From NCBI RefSeq assembly GCF_905147045.1, contig NC_065917.1:6650501-6714500 (forward strand): DNA of 64,000 bases. Direction: 5' to 3'. How positions within the stretch are numbered: the first letter of the stretch is position 1; every line of letters starts with the position of its first letter. Source of the stretch: Nymphalis io (taxonomy: Eukaryota > Arthropoda > Insecta > Lepidoptera > Nymphalidae). The notes below the pieces were generated by a model. The model was not told the DNA's origin. It was given only the letters and a program-made list of their open reading frames with translations, and made no database searches. Shown here piece by piece: positions 12,426-24,166 of the stretch. A program made the translations under genes and the position numbers.

Positions 12426-15348
12426 TACAAGAGTGTCCAGTGCACATCTCGGACCGCATCACCACACTGCGCCTCCACCTTGAATATGACAAATACCTGA
12501 ATGTCATCAGTGTCTATGCTCCAACGCTGGATAAATCTGATATCATAAAGGTTAATTTTAACGACGATTTGACCCGGTGCATCGAAAGCATACGCCCCAA
12601 AGAGAAGATACTGGTCTTCGGGGATTTCAATGCTAGAGTTGGACGGGATTACGACGCCTGGCCTAGTCTTGGGGAGACACGGAGTTGGCAATATGTACAT
12701 CAACGGTCAACTACTGCTCAGCTTATGTGCACAATTAGACCTAGCGATCACAAATACAATGTTCAGACTTCCAGCCAAGCACAAAACTACATGGATGCAT
12801 CCAAGATCCAAACACTGGCATTTGATTGATTATGCTATGGTGCGCCAAAAAGATATCTCCGAAGTCCAAATCACCCGTAATCACGTCATGCGCGGTGCCC
12901 ACTGTTGGACCAACCACCGGCTTGTAGTCACTAAGCTAAATCCCCGTCTTTGTTCCAGAAGATCCGAAAGAGCGTAACCTGCATCTTTGGATGTCGAGAG
13001 GCTAAAAGATTTTGAAACTAGGAAGAAATATGCTGAAGCCTTGACCAGCGCACTTATATCAAATGAAAGAACCGGTGATGTTGAAGCTGATTGGGGTTCT
13101 CTGTCTTCTCAAATATTTGATACTGCCACTGCTACTATGGGTCTAAAAGTCCGCAAGAATGCGGACTGGTATGATGAGAATGACGGAGTCCTTACTGAGA
13201 CAACTGACAAGCATCGGCGTCTTTTACAAGTGCGCAGCAGAACACAGCCAAGCCAAGGCGTAGTGGGGATCAAGCAAGGTGACGTGGAGCTGCTGAAAGC
13301 TATCTCGAGAGATTAAGGACAAGTGGTGGCGGGACAAAGCGCCTAAGTGCAGTGGCTTGCTGACACTAATCAGCTAGGAGAGTTCTACAGTGAGGTTCGA
13401 AGGTTGCTCGGTACATCCCGCTTGAGAAAATTGCCACTTCGTCCTGCATCTGGCGATGCGCTTCTTAAAAGCAGGGAGGAAGTACTCAGGTGTTGCGCAG
13501 AACACTTTAACTTCCTGCTCAATGTAGACCGAACATTTAATCTGGAATACATTTATTCCTTACCTCAGCTGCCTACTTTTATCAAGCTGGATGAGCCGCT
13601 GTCACGTGATGAGGTTGTTTCAGCCATCAACAACAGAATAAGCGCGCGGTTGGCATAGACTTTATACCGGGAGAACTACTCAAATACGGTGGTGATAAGT
13701 TGCATTCGGCTCTATGGGAACTTTTTACCCATATTTGGGAAAAAGAACAAGTCCCTGATACGTTCAAAGTATCTATCATCAGGGCACCGTATAAGGGAAA
13801 GGGGGACCGTTCTGACTGCAACTCCTTCCGCGGTATTTCACTATTAAAGGTCCCCGGAAAAGTCCTCGCCAGAATTCTTTTACACCGCCTTACAGAACTT
13901 TCGGAAAAGATTCTGCCTGAAACCCAGTTTGGCTTCCGAAATGACTGGGGTACATGTGAGACTATCTTCTCAGTGCGTCAACTGCAAGAGAAAAGCAGAG
14001 AGCAGGGTCGTAACATGTATCTTTGTTTTGTCGACCTTGAGAAGGCATTTGATAGCGTGCCTCGTGAAGCTCTTTGGACTGTGCTAGGAAAATTGGGATG
14101 CACGGAGAAGTTTGTGCGACTAGTGTGACTACTGCATGACGAAATGAGGAGCTGCGTCACTATTGACGGTGAACAGTCGGACTTTTTCCCCGTTACCTGT
14201 GGGGTAAAGCAAGGATGCGTGCTGGCGCCCACACTGTTTGCCCTGTACTATGCAGTTGTAGTTCGCGATGTCCTACAGGCGACTCCCGAGGGAGTTCGCG
14301 TCCATTTCCGCACTGATAGCAGTCTTTTCAATTTAGCCAGGTTAAAGGCCCGAACAAGGGTCTCACGCAATGATTACTGAGATCACTTATGCGGATGACT
14401 TATGTTTTGTGGCAGAATCCCCAGACGGCCTGCATAAGCTCATGTCCGAGTTTCATGTGTCCTGCCGCAAGCCTAAAGATCAGTGTCAAAAAGACAGAAG
14501 TAATATCTTTGGATATCCACGGCCGTGAAACACTGATCATCAAACTTGGAGATGACGTACTAAAGCAGGTCGATTAGTTTCGTTACTTGGGGAGCACTGT
14601 TACATCCAAGTGCGAATTGGATGCCGAAATCAACAGCAGGATCGGTGCTGCAGCCGCGGCATTCGGCAAACTGAATACCAAAGTCTTCCGCTCACATGAC
14701 CTAAAACTGGCTACCAAAATTTCTGTATATATGGCGGTCGTGCTTCCTAATATTCTATACTCTGCCGAAACCTGGACCGTGTACCGACATCATATTCGCA
14801 CATTAGACCGCTTCCACCTTAAATGCCTACGCAAAATCTTGAATATCCAGTGGTCTGATCGTGTGCGGAATTCAGAAGTGCTGCAAAGAGCTAATGTAGG
14901 TGGCATTGAAGCTTACCTTATGCGGCGACAACTTCGTTGGTGTGGTCACGTGTCAAGGATGGCGGATCAGCGTGTCGCTAAGCGCATCTTTTATAGCGAA
15001 CTTATGGAAGGCAAGCGTAAACATGGCGGACAACTCCTTAGATACAAAGATGTGCTTAAGCGGCACATGAAAAAGTGCAATATAAAAACAGCGCAGTGGG
15101 AGCAGCAGGCCGCCAACAGGGAACAATGGAGATGAAGCATTAAAGCGAAGATCCAAGAATTTGAAGTGAGTCGCATCGTTGAGCTTGATGCCAGACGCGA
15201 CCAGTTGAAAGCCCGACCACCCGCGGCAATCAACTAGAATTATATCAATGGAGTGCTCACATGCCCGCTATGCGCAAGGATCATCAGTAAGAAGATTGGC
15301 TACATAAGTCACATGCGAGCACATGAACGACACCACGCAGGGAGGTGA
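12426..15348 (+). mobile_element. Degenerate non-LTR retrotransposon, copy 2
   Basis: Counterpart of 4059-6981 with the same stops and frameshifts, so the element was already dead before the block duplicated. Endonuclease, reverse transcriptase (YADD box near 14390) and C-terminal C2H2 finger are recognisable in the same order. Confidence 0.85.
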
Positions 15349-18300
15349 TGCGGTGGAAGAGTATTATATTACCTGTATAGTGGCTCAAATTCTATATTTA
15401 TATAGTTCCAGCTAAAACGAAACTTTTCAAGAAAAAAGCGCTCTTTCATAACTAAGGAATTAAGAAAGTCAATTGTTCAGGTAAAATTGTGTGTAATTAC
15501 TAATAAAATTAAAGTATTAGTTCGTTTGAGCGCTTTAAATTTACCTAACATTAAATACTAATTTAGTGTTAAGCATTGCGAATTAAATTGTTAAACAACG
15601 GACAATATTGTTATTATATTAACAATCAACTTATACAAGTATACAAGTAACTTAATACAATTCCAGTTTGACACCCCTCCTCGCTAGTGCGTGAACCAGT
15701 TCCGAGTGTAGTGGCGCTAGGCGACAATTACACGATGAGCTCGGTAAATGTTTATCCGTATTTTATTTTTTGCGGATAGCAGTGAAAGTGCTAATCTTCG
15801 AAGATCGACTAATCTAATTTATTAAACATGTGGGTGTATCAGTGACGTTTAAAGCAGATGAAAATGTGGAGCATTTATTATAAAATAAAACAAAGATATC
15901 CAAACTACATTTATTTAATCACTCGAAAAACAGATTAGGTTTACAAAAAATTTAACAAGGAAATCAACAGACCATAAATTGCAGATACCACACAATTTTT
16001 TATTTATTAAATTTATAAGGTTCTAAGAAAATAAGCTTTTACATAAATAAAGAAGCATAAAAATAATTTATAAAGAATCTTAAGTTGGGTAAAGAAAAAT
16101 AATGTTATTTGGTCTCTGCAATTTCTGATTCAATCCTATTTTTATGAACACTTTATTTGTGGATCACAGCTGCGTTTCGTGTGGCGACTTTAAAAAAAAA
16201 CTTTTTACATTCTAATAACACTATTGTTACTGTTACATTTTTTTATCACGACAAAATCCTGGAAACATTGCTAAGAAAATGTACGTTAACTTTAAAATAG
16301 TTGCGGAAAAAAAAATCAGTTCGATTTCTATTCATATTAAAAAGGTATATTTCGATACTCATTAATTAAAAAATATATATAAATCACGATGGCAGAACGT
16401 ATCCATCACTTCACATTGAAAGAAACGATATTCGTAATAACAAAGAAAAAAATACAGAATGGAACAAGAATTAAACAAAAATATTAAAAAAAAATTTAGT
16501 CGGAAATTTTAACAATCTTAAGAATAATTTCGGTTTATCAACAGTAAAATCACAGACTTTTTTTAAACAGTAATGCCCACCTTTATAAATATTAAAGCTT
16601 TTTATTCTATTGTGTGCAATAAGCATGTTTATTACTATAGACTTACATAATATATAAAAAAAAAGATTATTCGACAATTTATTTATTACCTATTAAATGT
16701 GTTTTTGAACGAACAATTTATTGCTTTTTTTTTCTCACCATTTTGACATTTGCTTGTACCTACTACGTATAAAAATGATAATATCATTATTTATTACAAA
16801 AAAACCTTTACATCTAAAACCTTATATTATTACAGATGATACTTAAGTAGGTTATATTGTATACTTATGATCTAATATAAGATATTAGAATTAATGAAAT
16901 CATTGATGATGTTACTATCATCCTATAAAATGGTTCCATTAATATTGCTTTGAGAATATTTTTAGTCAATCGAGTTACAATTTTCTAAACTTTAGTTATA
17001 CAAAGCAGTTATGGATACCTAGTCACATATCACAAATTTATAGGAAAATAGAAAGTTTTGGAAAAAGACGTTCTAACCTTATTACATAGTTAATTTTAAA
17101 TATAAGGCGGTATAATTGGGTACATTGGTATTGTTTGACGTTTGTTTTTTTTTAAATACTTTTAAACGCTTTTTCTTGATTCAAAATCAGTCTTTATGGA
17201 GGCTTATTTATGTATAGAATGAGATCCGGTATGGAGTTATTTTTATTATTCATGCGACAATTACTTATATTTGTTTTAATATTACATTTCTACCTTAGTC
17301 ATTAATACACGAGAGGAAAGTAAATAAAAAGTTATTGTTCAACTTAATTGCTAAGAAAATACGAAAATGTTATTTTTTATAAGATAAGACAAAATTAAGG
17401 TATTATAAGTGAAAATTTGTTGAGATATAAAATAGAAATATTTGTGTTTTTATTAAACTGTATAGAATAAACTGTTTATTTTTTTTGTTTCTGTGAATTT
17501 GTTTGAATTATAGTTGAACTGTAATCCCTTACTTATAAATGTTGCTTAGCAGTTGTTTAGTTAAATACTGATTTATCTCTTTCTGTCATTATTGATTTGA
17601 CATTAAGAAGAAGAAGACACAGGATTGTTTATCTAATAAAGTTTATAAGTAAGTTTGTTAGATTTCAAGTAAAATAGAGCATATTACCATGTTACATTAT
17701 TTTATATAAAAACTGTATCTACTACGTATAACTACATTTTTTTTATATATTTTTTTTTATTTTGCGAGTAATTATATTTAATTATTATTATTGTGGATAT
17801 CCTCTATTACGTCTACACCGTTACAAAAATAGTAAAAAAGCGAATCAATCTTTAAAACCCTGTTTATTCGAAAATTCGACGTTTCACTTTATTTTTTTTA
17901 TTGAACACCAGAAAAATTTTTAGGAACATATATATATTTTGTAAATATTTCTCTTAAGATTTATGATTTATTTTTATGTGTTTAATGCGATTAAAAAAGG
18001 CTTAGAAAATCCATAATTTCACACCTCTATAAGAGCGTAAATAATAAATAAATATTAATTATTCAATTATGAAAAAGCCGAGCGGATTTAAATACAGATT
18101 TTCGAACGAAAGTCGTATAATGCATCTTGCGCGGCTTTTGTATGTTAATACAATAGTTCTATTCAATGTTATAAATAAGATTAATATTTATACTCAATTA
18201 TCTTGTGTGTGTATATATTATATATGTTTGGTACGTGTAAACAGTGCCACAAACTTATCTGGACCGGTAGCAAATATGAAACTAACGATATTGAAATGTA

Positions 18301-18497
18301 ACATTATATTATTGTTTTTTTTTAAATTTTGTTTATTTCAATAATTAAATTTTAATTTGTAAAATATAATATTATGTTGATAATTTATTGAAAATGTTAT
18401 TAATAGCATCATCATTTTTCACCCTATTTACTGTAAAATCCAATCATCAAAATTATATTACCGTCAAACAATAATACTTAGCATTCTGACTTCAAAT
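15349..18497 (+). other. Gene-free AT-rich spacer, copy 2 and beyond
   Basis: Up to 17694 this duplicates 6982-9327. From 17695 to 18497 the DNA is unique and AT-rich. A 91-codon open frame at 18069-18344 has no recognisable features and is not called. Confidence 0.5.
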
Positions 18498-18625
18498 TTG
18501 AAGAGTGAGTGAGCCAGTGGAACTACAGGCACAAGGGATGAATATAATAAGGGTGATGAATATAAATAGGCATTGTGATCACTTACCGAGGTGACCCATT
18601 TTCCGTTTTATAAAAAATAATAATA
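18498..18625 (+). mobile_element. SINE-B fragment, diverged
   Basis: Shares GAGTGAGTGAGCCAGTG, ACTACAGGCACAAGGGA and the GTGATCACTTACC..AGGTG tail region with SINE-B, ending in an A-rich stretch. The 5' part and some internal sequence are missing. The remaining intergenic DNA to 19287 shows nothing else. Confidence 0.6.
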
Positions 18626-19193
18626 ATAGCAACACTAAAACCATAACAGCGGCTCCGGTGCACTTAACCGCCCAGATAAGTTCATTAATTTTGTGCGTGT
18701 TTAATGATTAGGTTAGTAAGTGCTTATTAATTGTACATATATGAAATAAATTACGTTTTAGGTCCATTTACTTAAATATTCAGATCTTATAGAAGTAGAG
18801 GAAATATAGATGTTATTAAAAATCGATTTAGATTAAAGCCATAATACACTTATTACTAAATTCAGAAAATAAATGTTGATTCAACACAGCTTTGTATATC
18901 AAATGAATTTGAGCACCGTTTGTATTATAAAAACATTCAAAAAATAAAATAAATGAAGTTTGGAAACAAAAAAAAAATCAAAATTACCAGTCAACAGAGA
19001 AAATAAATAGAAAATAAAGAATAGAAAAAAAAAGGTAATTAGTTTTTGTCAAGTTTACATTAATGTGAAAATTAGTGTAAAATTATTTTAGGTTTCATTC
19101 TTGCACAGATAAACATGCAAATGATAAAATAAAAAAAAAATCACATCAAACATCGATTTGACAGTTCATAATTTAAAAATAATAGAAAAAATA

Positions 19194-19199
19194 TTTATT
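19194..19199 (-). terminator. Candidate polyadenylation signal of the 634-aa gene
   Basis: AATAAA on the minus strand, about 90 nt after the stop codon at 19288-19290. Confidence 0.4.
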
Positions 19200-19287
19200 A
19201 TCAAAAATAATTGAGCTAATGATTTATGAAATTGGGTAAATCGATGTGAGAAAATAAAAATTAAATTTAAAATAGTATACTGTGCGA

Positions 19288-21192
19288 CTAACCAACTATA
19301 TCTTCAAGTTTCTCCCTTCTGCCTACATGTTGTGGGTCGGAGCAATGAGCCATGAGTACAGATTCACCAACGATTAAATTCTCAAAACATAATGAACAAG
19401 CGTATATTGCATCCCCAAAGCAGACAATTTTATTCACATCCCGATACATTCTCATAGAGTTCAAGACAGTGCTTGGCTGTATTTCTTTTCCAGCTGACAT
19501 ACATTTCTTAATATAAGCTGTTTTGTATATAAAATGAATTTTTTCACAATGACTCTGACTCAATATATGTCTTAATAAACTATTTTCATCGTTATGTGTA
19601 TCTTTGCATGATGGACAGTGAAACGTTATAACATTCTTTGATTCTAAATCCAGTTCTGTTGATTCAGAATTCAGTTGAATGCTGTGGACTTGTACATAGA
19701 ATGTTATACGTTCAATAGCAGCTTTCTGAAGGAATGTATTGTAGAGACTTGTGTCTTGAAAGCTATTGTAGCTGACAATCTGATCTAGAGACTCCGAATA
19801 AGCTGTTAATGTAGACGAATCAAGGCTGAAATTCCCGATGGATGATGTGATGGATGTAGAGCCTTCACTTGTTTTTGTGGTTAGTCCGGAATCAGTTTGT
19901 GAAGTTGGTGAAGAAGGTTGGTGACATTTACAAATGCACTTGCATGTATCTAAGTCATCGGAATAACTTGTGTTTTCAGTGTTGTTTGCCTGCACATCTT
20001 CCGTGGAAAATAGATTTATTAATGCTTCTCTCAAATCAGGGAAATCAAAATGCTTAATTCTTTTCTTATGACTAGTATTTTGACGTTTCAAATATTTCTG
20101 CTTAAGTTTTTTCGTATCAAGCGTTATACTCTTATAGTTCAGTAATTTATTGCTTTCTATATTACTTTGTAAATAAATTCGTACAAAATCTTCTATGCTG
20201 GATTTCATAGATAGCAACTGTTTTTTCAATTTCAATTTATTTTCATTATCTTCTTTCTCCTCGACAATATTCCACCCTAAGGGACTTGGACCTCTATCAT
20301 TTTTACTATATAAATGATCCTTATTTTCAGAAATATTAGATATATCTGAACCAGGAAGAGCTGTGACAATTGACTTTGAATAAAACAATTTTGATATTTC
20401 TATGTGAAACTGAAGATCATTGAAAAATTTCCTTAAGAAACACTCAATTTTATTTAATTTGATTTGATAATTTAATAACAACTGGGCCCTTTCTTCTTCA
20501 TTCTTATCCAATTCAACATCTCCGAATGACTCAAGACTACTTGAGGGCACTAAATGATTTTCATCACTTGATTGACTTCCGGTGACTTTGCGACACATTT
20601 TTATTGATGATTTATTTGTGTGAACCGACAAATCAGAATCAGATTGCTCTGACAATGAATCAATATCTATATCCTCTTCGAATGGCGAAGACGGTTGATC
20701 ATCTGATAAAGCATCAATTAAATCGAATGATTTGTTAAAATCAAATCCTCTAAACCGTTCGCTAAACACATCAGAACTCTTACATTCTAACAAAACATGT
20801 TTTGGTGTGTTCTCGACATTATTAAAGCTATCCTCACTTAAATGGTTCATAGAATGACTCGCTTTTTTAATGTCTAATTTAAGTTTTTTACATTTACGCC
20901 TTTTTTCGCGTAACGGCGATTCCGTACTAAGCGTTAATAGATCTGTGTCTGATAAGGAACCTTTTTTAGCGGCAAAGTTTTTTACAGATTCAGGGAGTTT
21001 CAGACTACTTGTGCAGAGTTTCGATGTCGAGTCTGGTTCTGTGGACTCGAAGTTTATGATAATAGGTTCGTCTGAAACATATGTATGTCTACGTCTCTTT
21101 AAGTTGGAATCGGACAAGACATTTTCTCTATTATCCTCAGTTTTTTTGAAATAATTGATGTTTGATAGCATTTTGCGGAAGGAAAACGCCAT
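19288..21192 (-). CDS. Uncharacterised zinc-finger protein, 634 aa, intronless
   Basis: A single open frame of 634 codons; the start lies in a strong Kozak context (ACCATGG). I do not recognise the family. The first 480 residues are mostly low-complexity: serine-rich and acidic stretches, basic clusters (KRRRH near residue 33, REKRRKCKKLKLDIKK near 95-110) that could act as nuclear localisation signals, and a Cys cluster (CKCICKCH) around residue 420. A Ser/Thr-rich linker follows. The C-terminus has two zinc-finger-like motifs: C526-x2-C529-x12-H542-x5-H548 and C599-x2-C602-x13-H616-x5-H622, a spacing closer to U1/matrin-type C2H2 fingers than to the classical DNA-binding type. Nuclear RNA or DNA binding is a guess from these motifs. 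The stop is followed by AATAAA at 19194-19199. The lack of introns, unlike the neighbouring RanGAP1 and IRP1 genes, may mean a retrogene or simply an intron-poor gene. Confidence 0.75.
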   Translation of the reverse strand: MAFSFRKMLSNINYFKKTEDNRENVLSDSNLKRRRHTYVSDEPIIINFESTEPDSTSKLCTSSLKLPESVKNFAAKKGSLSDTDLLTLSTESPLREKRRKCKKLKLDIKKASHSMNHLSEDSFNNVENTPKHVLLECKSSDVFSERFRGFDFNKSFDLIDALSDDQPSSPFEEDIDIDSLSEQSDSDLSVHTNKSSIKMCRKVTGSQSSDENHLVPSSSLESFGDVELDKNEEERAQLLLNYQIKLNKIECFLRKFFNDLQFHIEISKLFYSKSIVTALPGSDISNISENKDHLYSKNDRGPSPLGWNIVEEKEDNENKLKLKKQLLSMKSSIEDFVRIYLQSNIESNKLLNYKSITLDTKKLKQKYLKRQNTSHKKRIKHFDFPDLREALINLFSTEDVQANNTENTSYSDDLDTCKCICKCHQPSSPTSQTDSGLTTKTSEGSTSITSSIGNFSLDSSTLTAYSESLDQIVSYNSFQDTSLYNTFLQKAAIERITFYVQVHSIQLNSESTELDLESKNVITFHCPSCKDTHNDENSLLRHILSQSHCEKIHFIYKTAYIKKCMSAGKEIQPSTVLNSMRMYRDVNKIVCFGDAIYACSLCFENLIVGESVLMAHCSDPQHVGRREKLEDIVG

Positions 21193-22215
21193 GGTCGAGT
21201 GTGATTTTCATACGTTTTCTTACAATAACGAGTTGGAACACTGGAAATAATGAAAACATAATATCAAAACAACAAAGAACTTATGAAAGAGCTTAATACA
21301 TGAGAAAATTTTACCTGTAGCTTTATAATGTTGCTAGAAAAGCGTTGGTCGGTTGATATTGCACTGATCCTACCTCATACTGACTCAGTTTTAATATTAT
21401 ATTATTAAAAAATACCTTCAAAGTTATTACAAATCGAGTTCGTTGTCAATTCTTGTTTGACAAGTTACTATCCAAATCAAAACATATGAGAAAACATCTG
21501 TTATAATCCGATTAAATTAGTAGGTCAGTCAATTATTGAATGTCACATCAATCAATAAGGCTAAGATTTTAAATTTACAGGACTGGGGCTGCTTTTCAAA
21601 TTAGTTGTATATTAATGGTAAAATTGTTGCCAGATTATAAGATAAAAAATATCATGACGTAAATAGAAGGCAATTGTTTTTACTGTTATTTAACAGTCGT
21701 AATAAGAAGTTTTAATATTCAATATAATATATTTTATTTACAAGTATAATATAATTTTTATTTAAAAAAGCGCGCAGCAAATGCGCTACTCAATTTTTAA
21801 GCAATAAATAAATGTGGCGTAACCTTAATTAATAAATAAATATTTTTCTATATATATAATGTGCACTGTACCGTCAGCACATCGCCTTTTTAGTTGTACT
21901 CCATATTTGGCATGATGACGAAATCATAACAATTTCTTATTAAATTATTATAATGTATTGATGAGTCAGTACAGGGTACTTAAATAATTGTGACCTTAAT
22001 TAAAAATATATTATTTCTGTGTTCTTTGAGTATTGGCTAGCCTCATACCTGTATCCGTCTCTGAATAATATATCCGCTAAATGCATGCATACACAAGGCA
22101 TAAAAAAGCGCCATGCCGTTTGCCGATACGGCATTCGAGTCGGCCTTACCATACCTCCAGTACTCGCCAATGTATCTAACTATCTATATATAACTAGATA
22201 TATATAACTATATCC
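21193..22215 (+). other. Intergenic region
   Basis: No gene seen. Near 22090-22150 is a short stretch with GCCGTTTGCCG and CGAGTCGGCCTTACC resembling 45430-45485 (element G). Confidence 0.4.
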
Positions 22216-23463
22216 ACAGGTGATCTTCTAGCGTACGTAACACACCTCTGGGGTGAAGCTATCGACAAGCATGGAGAATCGTTGGCTGTCAGCCTCGATA
22301 TCTCCAAGGCTTTCGACAGGGTCTGGCACAGAAGTCTTCTCTCCAAGCTACCGGCATATGGTCTGCCTGCTCAGCTATGCACCTGGATTGCCAGCTTCCT
22401 ACACAAGCGTAGCCTTCGTGTTTTAGTAGATGGTTGCGCTTCAGAATTCTATGTAGTGAATGCTGGGGTCCCCCAGGGATCTGTGCTATCTCCCACATTC
22501 TTTCTTTTGCATATCAATGATATGCTCTCCCTTGGGAACATACATTGCTATGCAGATGATAGTACAGTGCATGGTGGATACCACGGACGCGCAGTGGCTG
22601 GGCGGGCGGAAACTGAGGAGAGGCGGGAGAATCTTGTCATTGAACTCGATAGGACGTTAGAGCTCATCGCCAAATGGGGCTCTGATAATCTTGTTGAGTT
22701 TAATGCCAAGAAAACACAGGTATGCGCTCTCACGGCGAAAAAGTCAACATTTTCCCCTCTTCCCTCCCTCTGTGGTACTCCGCTGGTGATGCAAAGCAAA
22801 ATCGCCATGCTGGGGATTGACGTTCACTGCGACCTTAGTCCAAGGGATTACATCGAGGCTGTTATAAAAACAGCTTCACGGAAACTCGGAGTTCTGAACA
22901 AGGTGCGGCGCTTTTTCACGCCACAACAACTGTGCCTGCTGTACAGGGCTGGGATGGCTCCGCTAAGTACCTACTTGAGGCCTTGGACCGGTTGCAGCGA
23001 CGTGCCGTACGCATTATTGGCGACGTAAAGGTCACAAACACCCTTGAACCTTTACAATTGCGTCGTGAGATAGCAGCACTGAGCGCTTTCTATCGACTGT
23101 ATCACGGCGAGTGCTCTGAGGAATTATTCTCTCTAATTCCTGCTTCCCCCTTCCTTCTTAAGTCCACGCGAGCTGGTTCTCGATGTCACCGCCTAACTGT
23201 GACATCAATTCCATCGCGAACAAAGAAATTTGGCAACTCCTTTCTTTGTCGCACTTCCAAAAAATGGAATTCCTTACCAGCTCACGTGTTCCCCTCCTCT
23301 TACAACCCGGGTTCCTTTAAACGAGGCGTGAAGAGGCATCTTGCGGGCCGGCAAGGCGAAGGCGGCTAGTGCAGAACGTTTTTCCCGTCTGTACTGGCCG
23401 TCGTCGCGTTTGGACTCTACTACCACTTACCATCAGGTGGAGTAGAGTCATTTGCCCTCCCGG

Positions 23464-23502
<39 letters not shown>
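22216..23502 (+). mobile_element. 5'-truncated LINE (LINE-2 of this window) with poly-A tail
   Basis: Starts inside the reverse transcriptase and runs to a 37-base poly-A tract (about 23466-23502). Visible motifs: SLDISKAFDRVWH near 22290, NAGVPQGSVLSPTFF near 22460, and CYADDSTVH near 22548 with the YADD catalytic box. The C-terminal region includes LDRLQRRAVRIIGDV near 22986 and SKKWNSLPAHVFPSSYNPGSF near 23260. A frameshift with a small deletion near 22950 joins LLYRA to WDGSAKYLLEALDRLQ in another frame, so the copy is dead. The 3' untranslated region carries a near-perfect hairpin at 23414-23448, whose loop recurs in SINE-B. The sequence is of the jockey/CR1 type; clade not assigned. Confidence 0.9.
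23414..23448 (+). other. LINE-2 3' tail hairpin
   Basis: ACTCTACT pairs with AGTAGAGT, then, after one bulged A, CCAC pairs with GTGG around the loop TTACCATCAG. The inner stem and loop (CCACTTACCATCAGGTGG) occur unchanged near the 3' end of most SINE-B copies, as expected if the LINE enzyme recognises this tail. Confidence 0.65.
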
Positions 23503-23845
23503 AATATTCTAATATTTATTTAGAAAACCCATTGCCGGTCTCATCGTTTAGTACCTATTGATGGTCTCGTATATCATATTTTTATTAAATTGAATTCTAG
23601 AAATTCAATTTAAATGGGTAAAATTTGCTAAATATGCATATTTTTTAAATGGTTATAAATAAAAAAAAAATCTCAATAGAATAATAATGTACATTGGAAG
23701 CAATTAATTGCCATGTATTACGTAATTTTATTTTAGTACGGCTGTGTATCCCTTACGTACCTCATTCGCTTTTTTTTAAGTTAACAAATAAAATGTCCGT
23801 CAGTTTCGTGTGCTTGCGTGTTTTTATATCAAGGCAGCATCATTT

Positions 23846-24060
23846 ACTTGGTGGCAGGGCTTTATGCAAGCCCGTCTGGGTACCACCCACTCATCAAGGG
23901 TTTGAAGGGACATAGCGTCTTAAAATTTAAATTAAAAGGTCGGCATATTGACGATATTAATATTTCTTACAGTGGCAAAGTATATGGGTACTGGTGACCG
24001 GTTACCGTCATGTGGTCCATTTGCCTACTTAACTTTTTATTATTAATAAATAAAAAAAAA
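23846..24060 (+). mobile_element. SINE-B copy, internally deleted
   Basis: Begins with the SINE-B 5' end (GGTGGCAGGGCTTTATGCAAG), loses part of the middle, and ends in a diverged tail plus A-rich run. It lies just beyond the 3' end of RanGAP1. Confidence 0.7.
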
Positions 24061-24101
24061 TCAAATTTTCCGCTTTACAATTTTAATTGCCTCGTGATTT
24101 T

Positions 24102-24107
24102 TTTATT
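24102..24107 (-). terminator. Candidate RanGAP1 polyadenylation signal
   Basis: AATAAA on the minus strand, about 60 nt after the stop codon at 24167-24169. Confidence 0.5.
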
Positions 24108-24166
24108 CGTAAAGTTTGTACAGGTTAAAAAATAATAACATATTCTTATCATTCATATCATTTATT

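Larger units (their letters stand above)
9344..17694 (+). repeat. Tandem duplication, copy 2 (8,351 bp)
   Basis: Direct repeat of 977-9327 in the same orientation; see that entry. The two noticed substitutions lie in non-coding DNA (11674 and 16009). Beyond 17694 the sequence is unrelated to what follows copy 1. Confidence 0.95.

Noticed and set aside
18069..18344. 91-codon open frame
   Set aside because: AT-rich composition, no motif, no splice or promoter context, and partly low-complexity translation.
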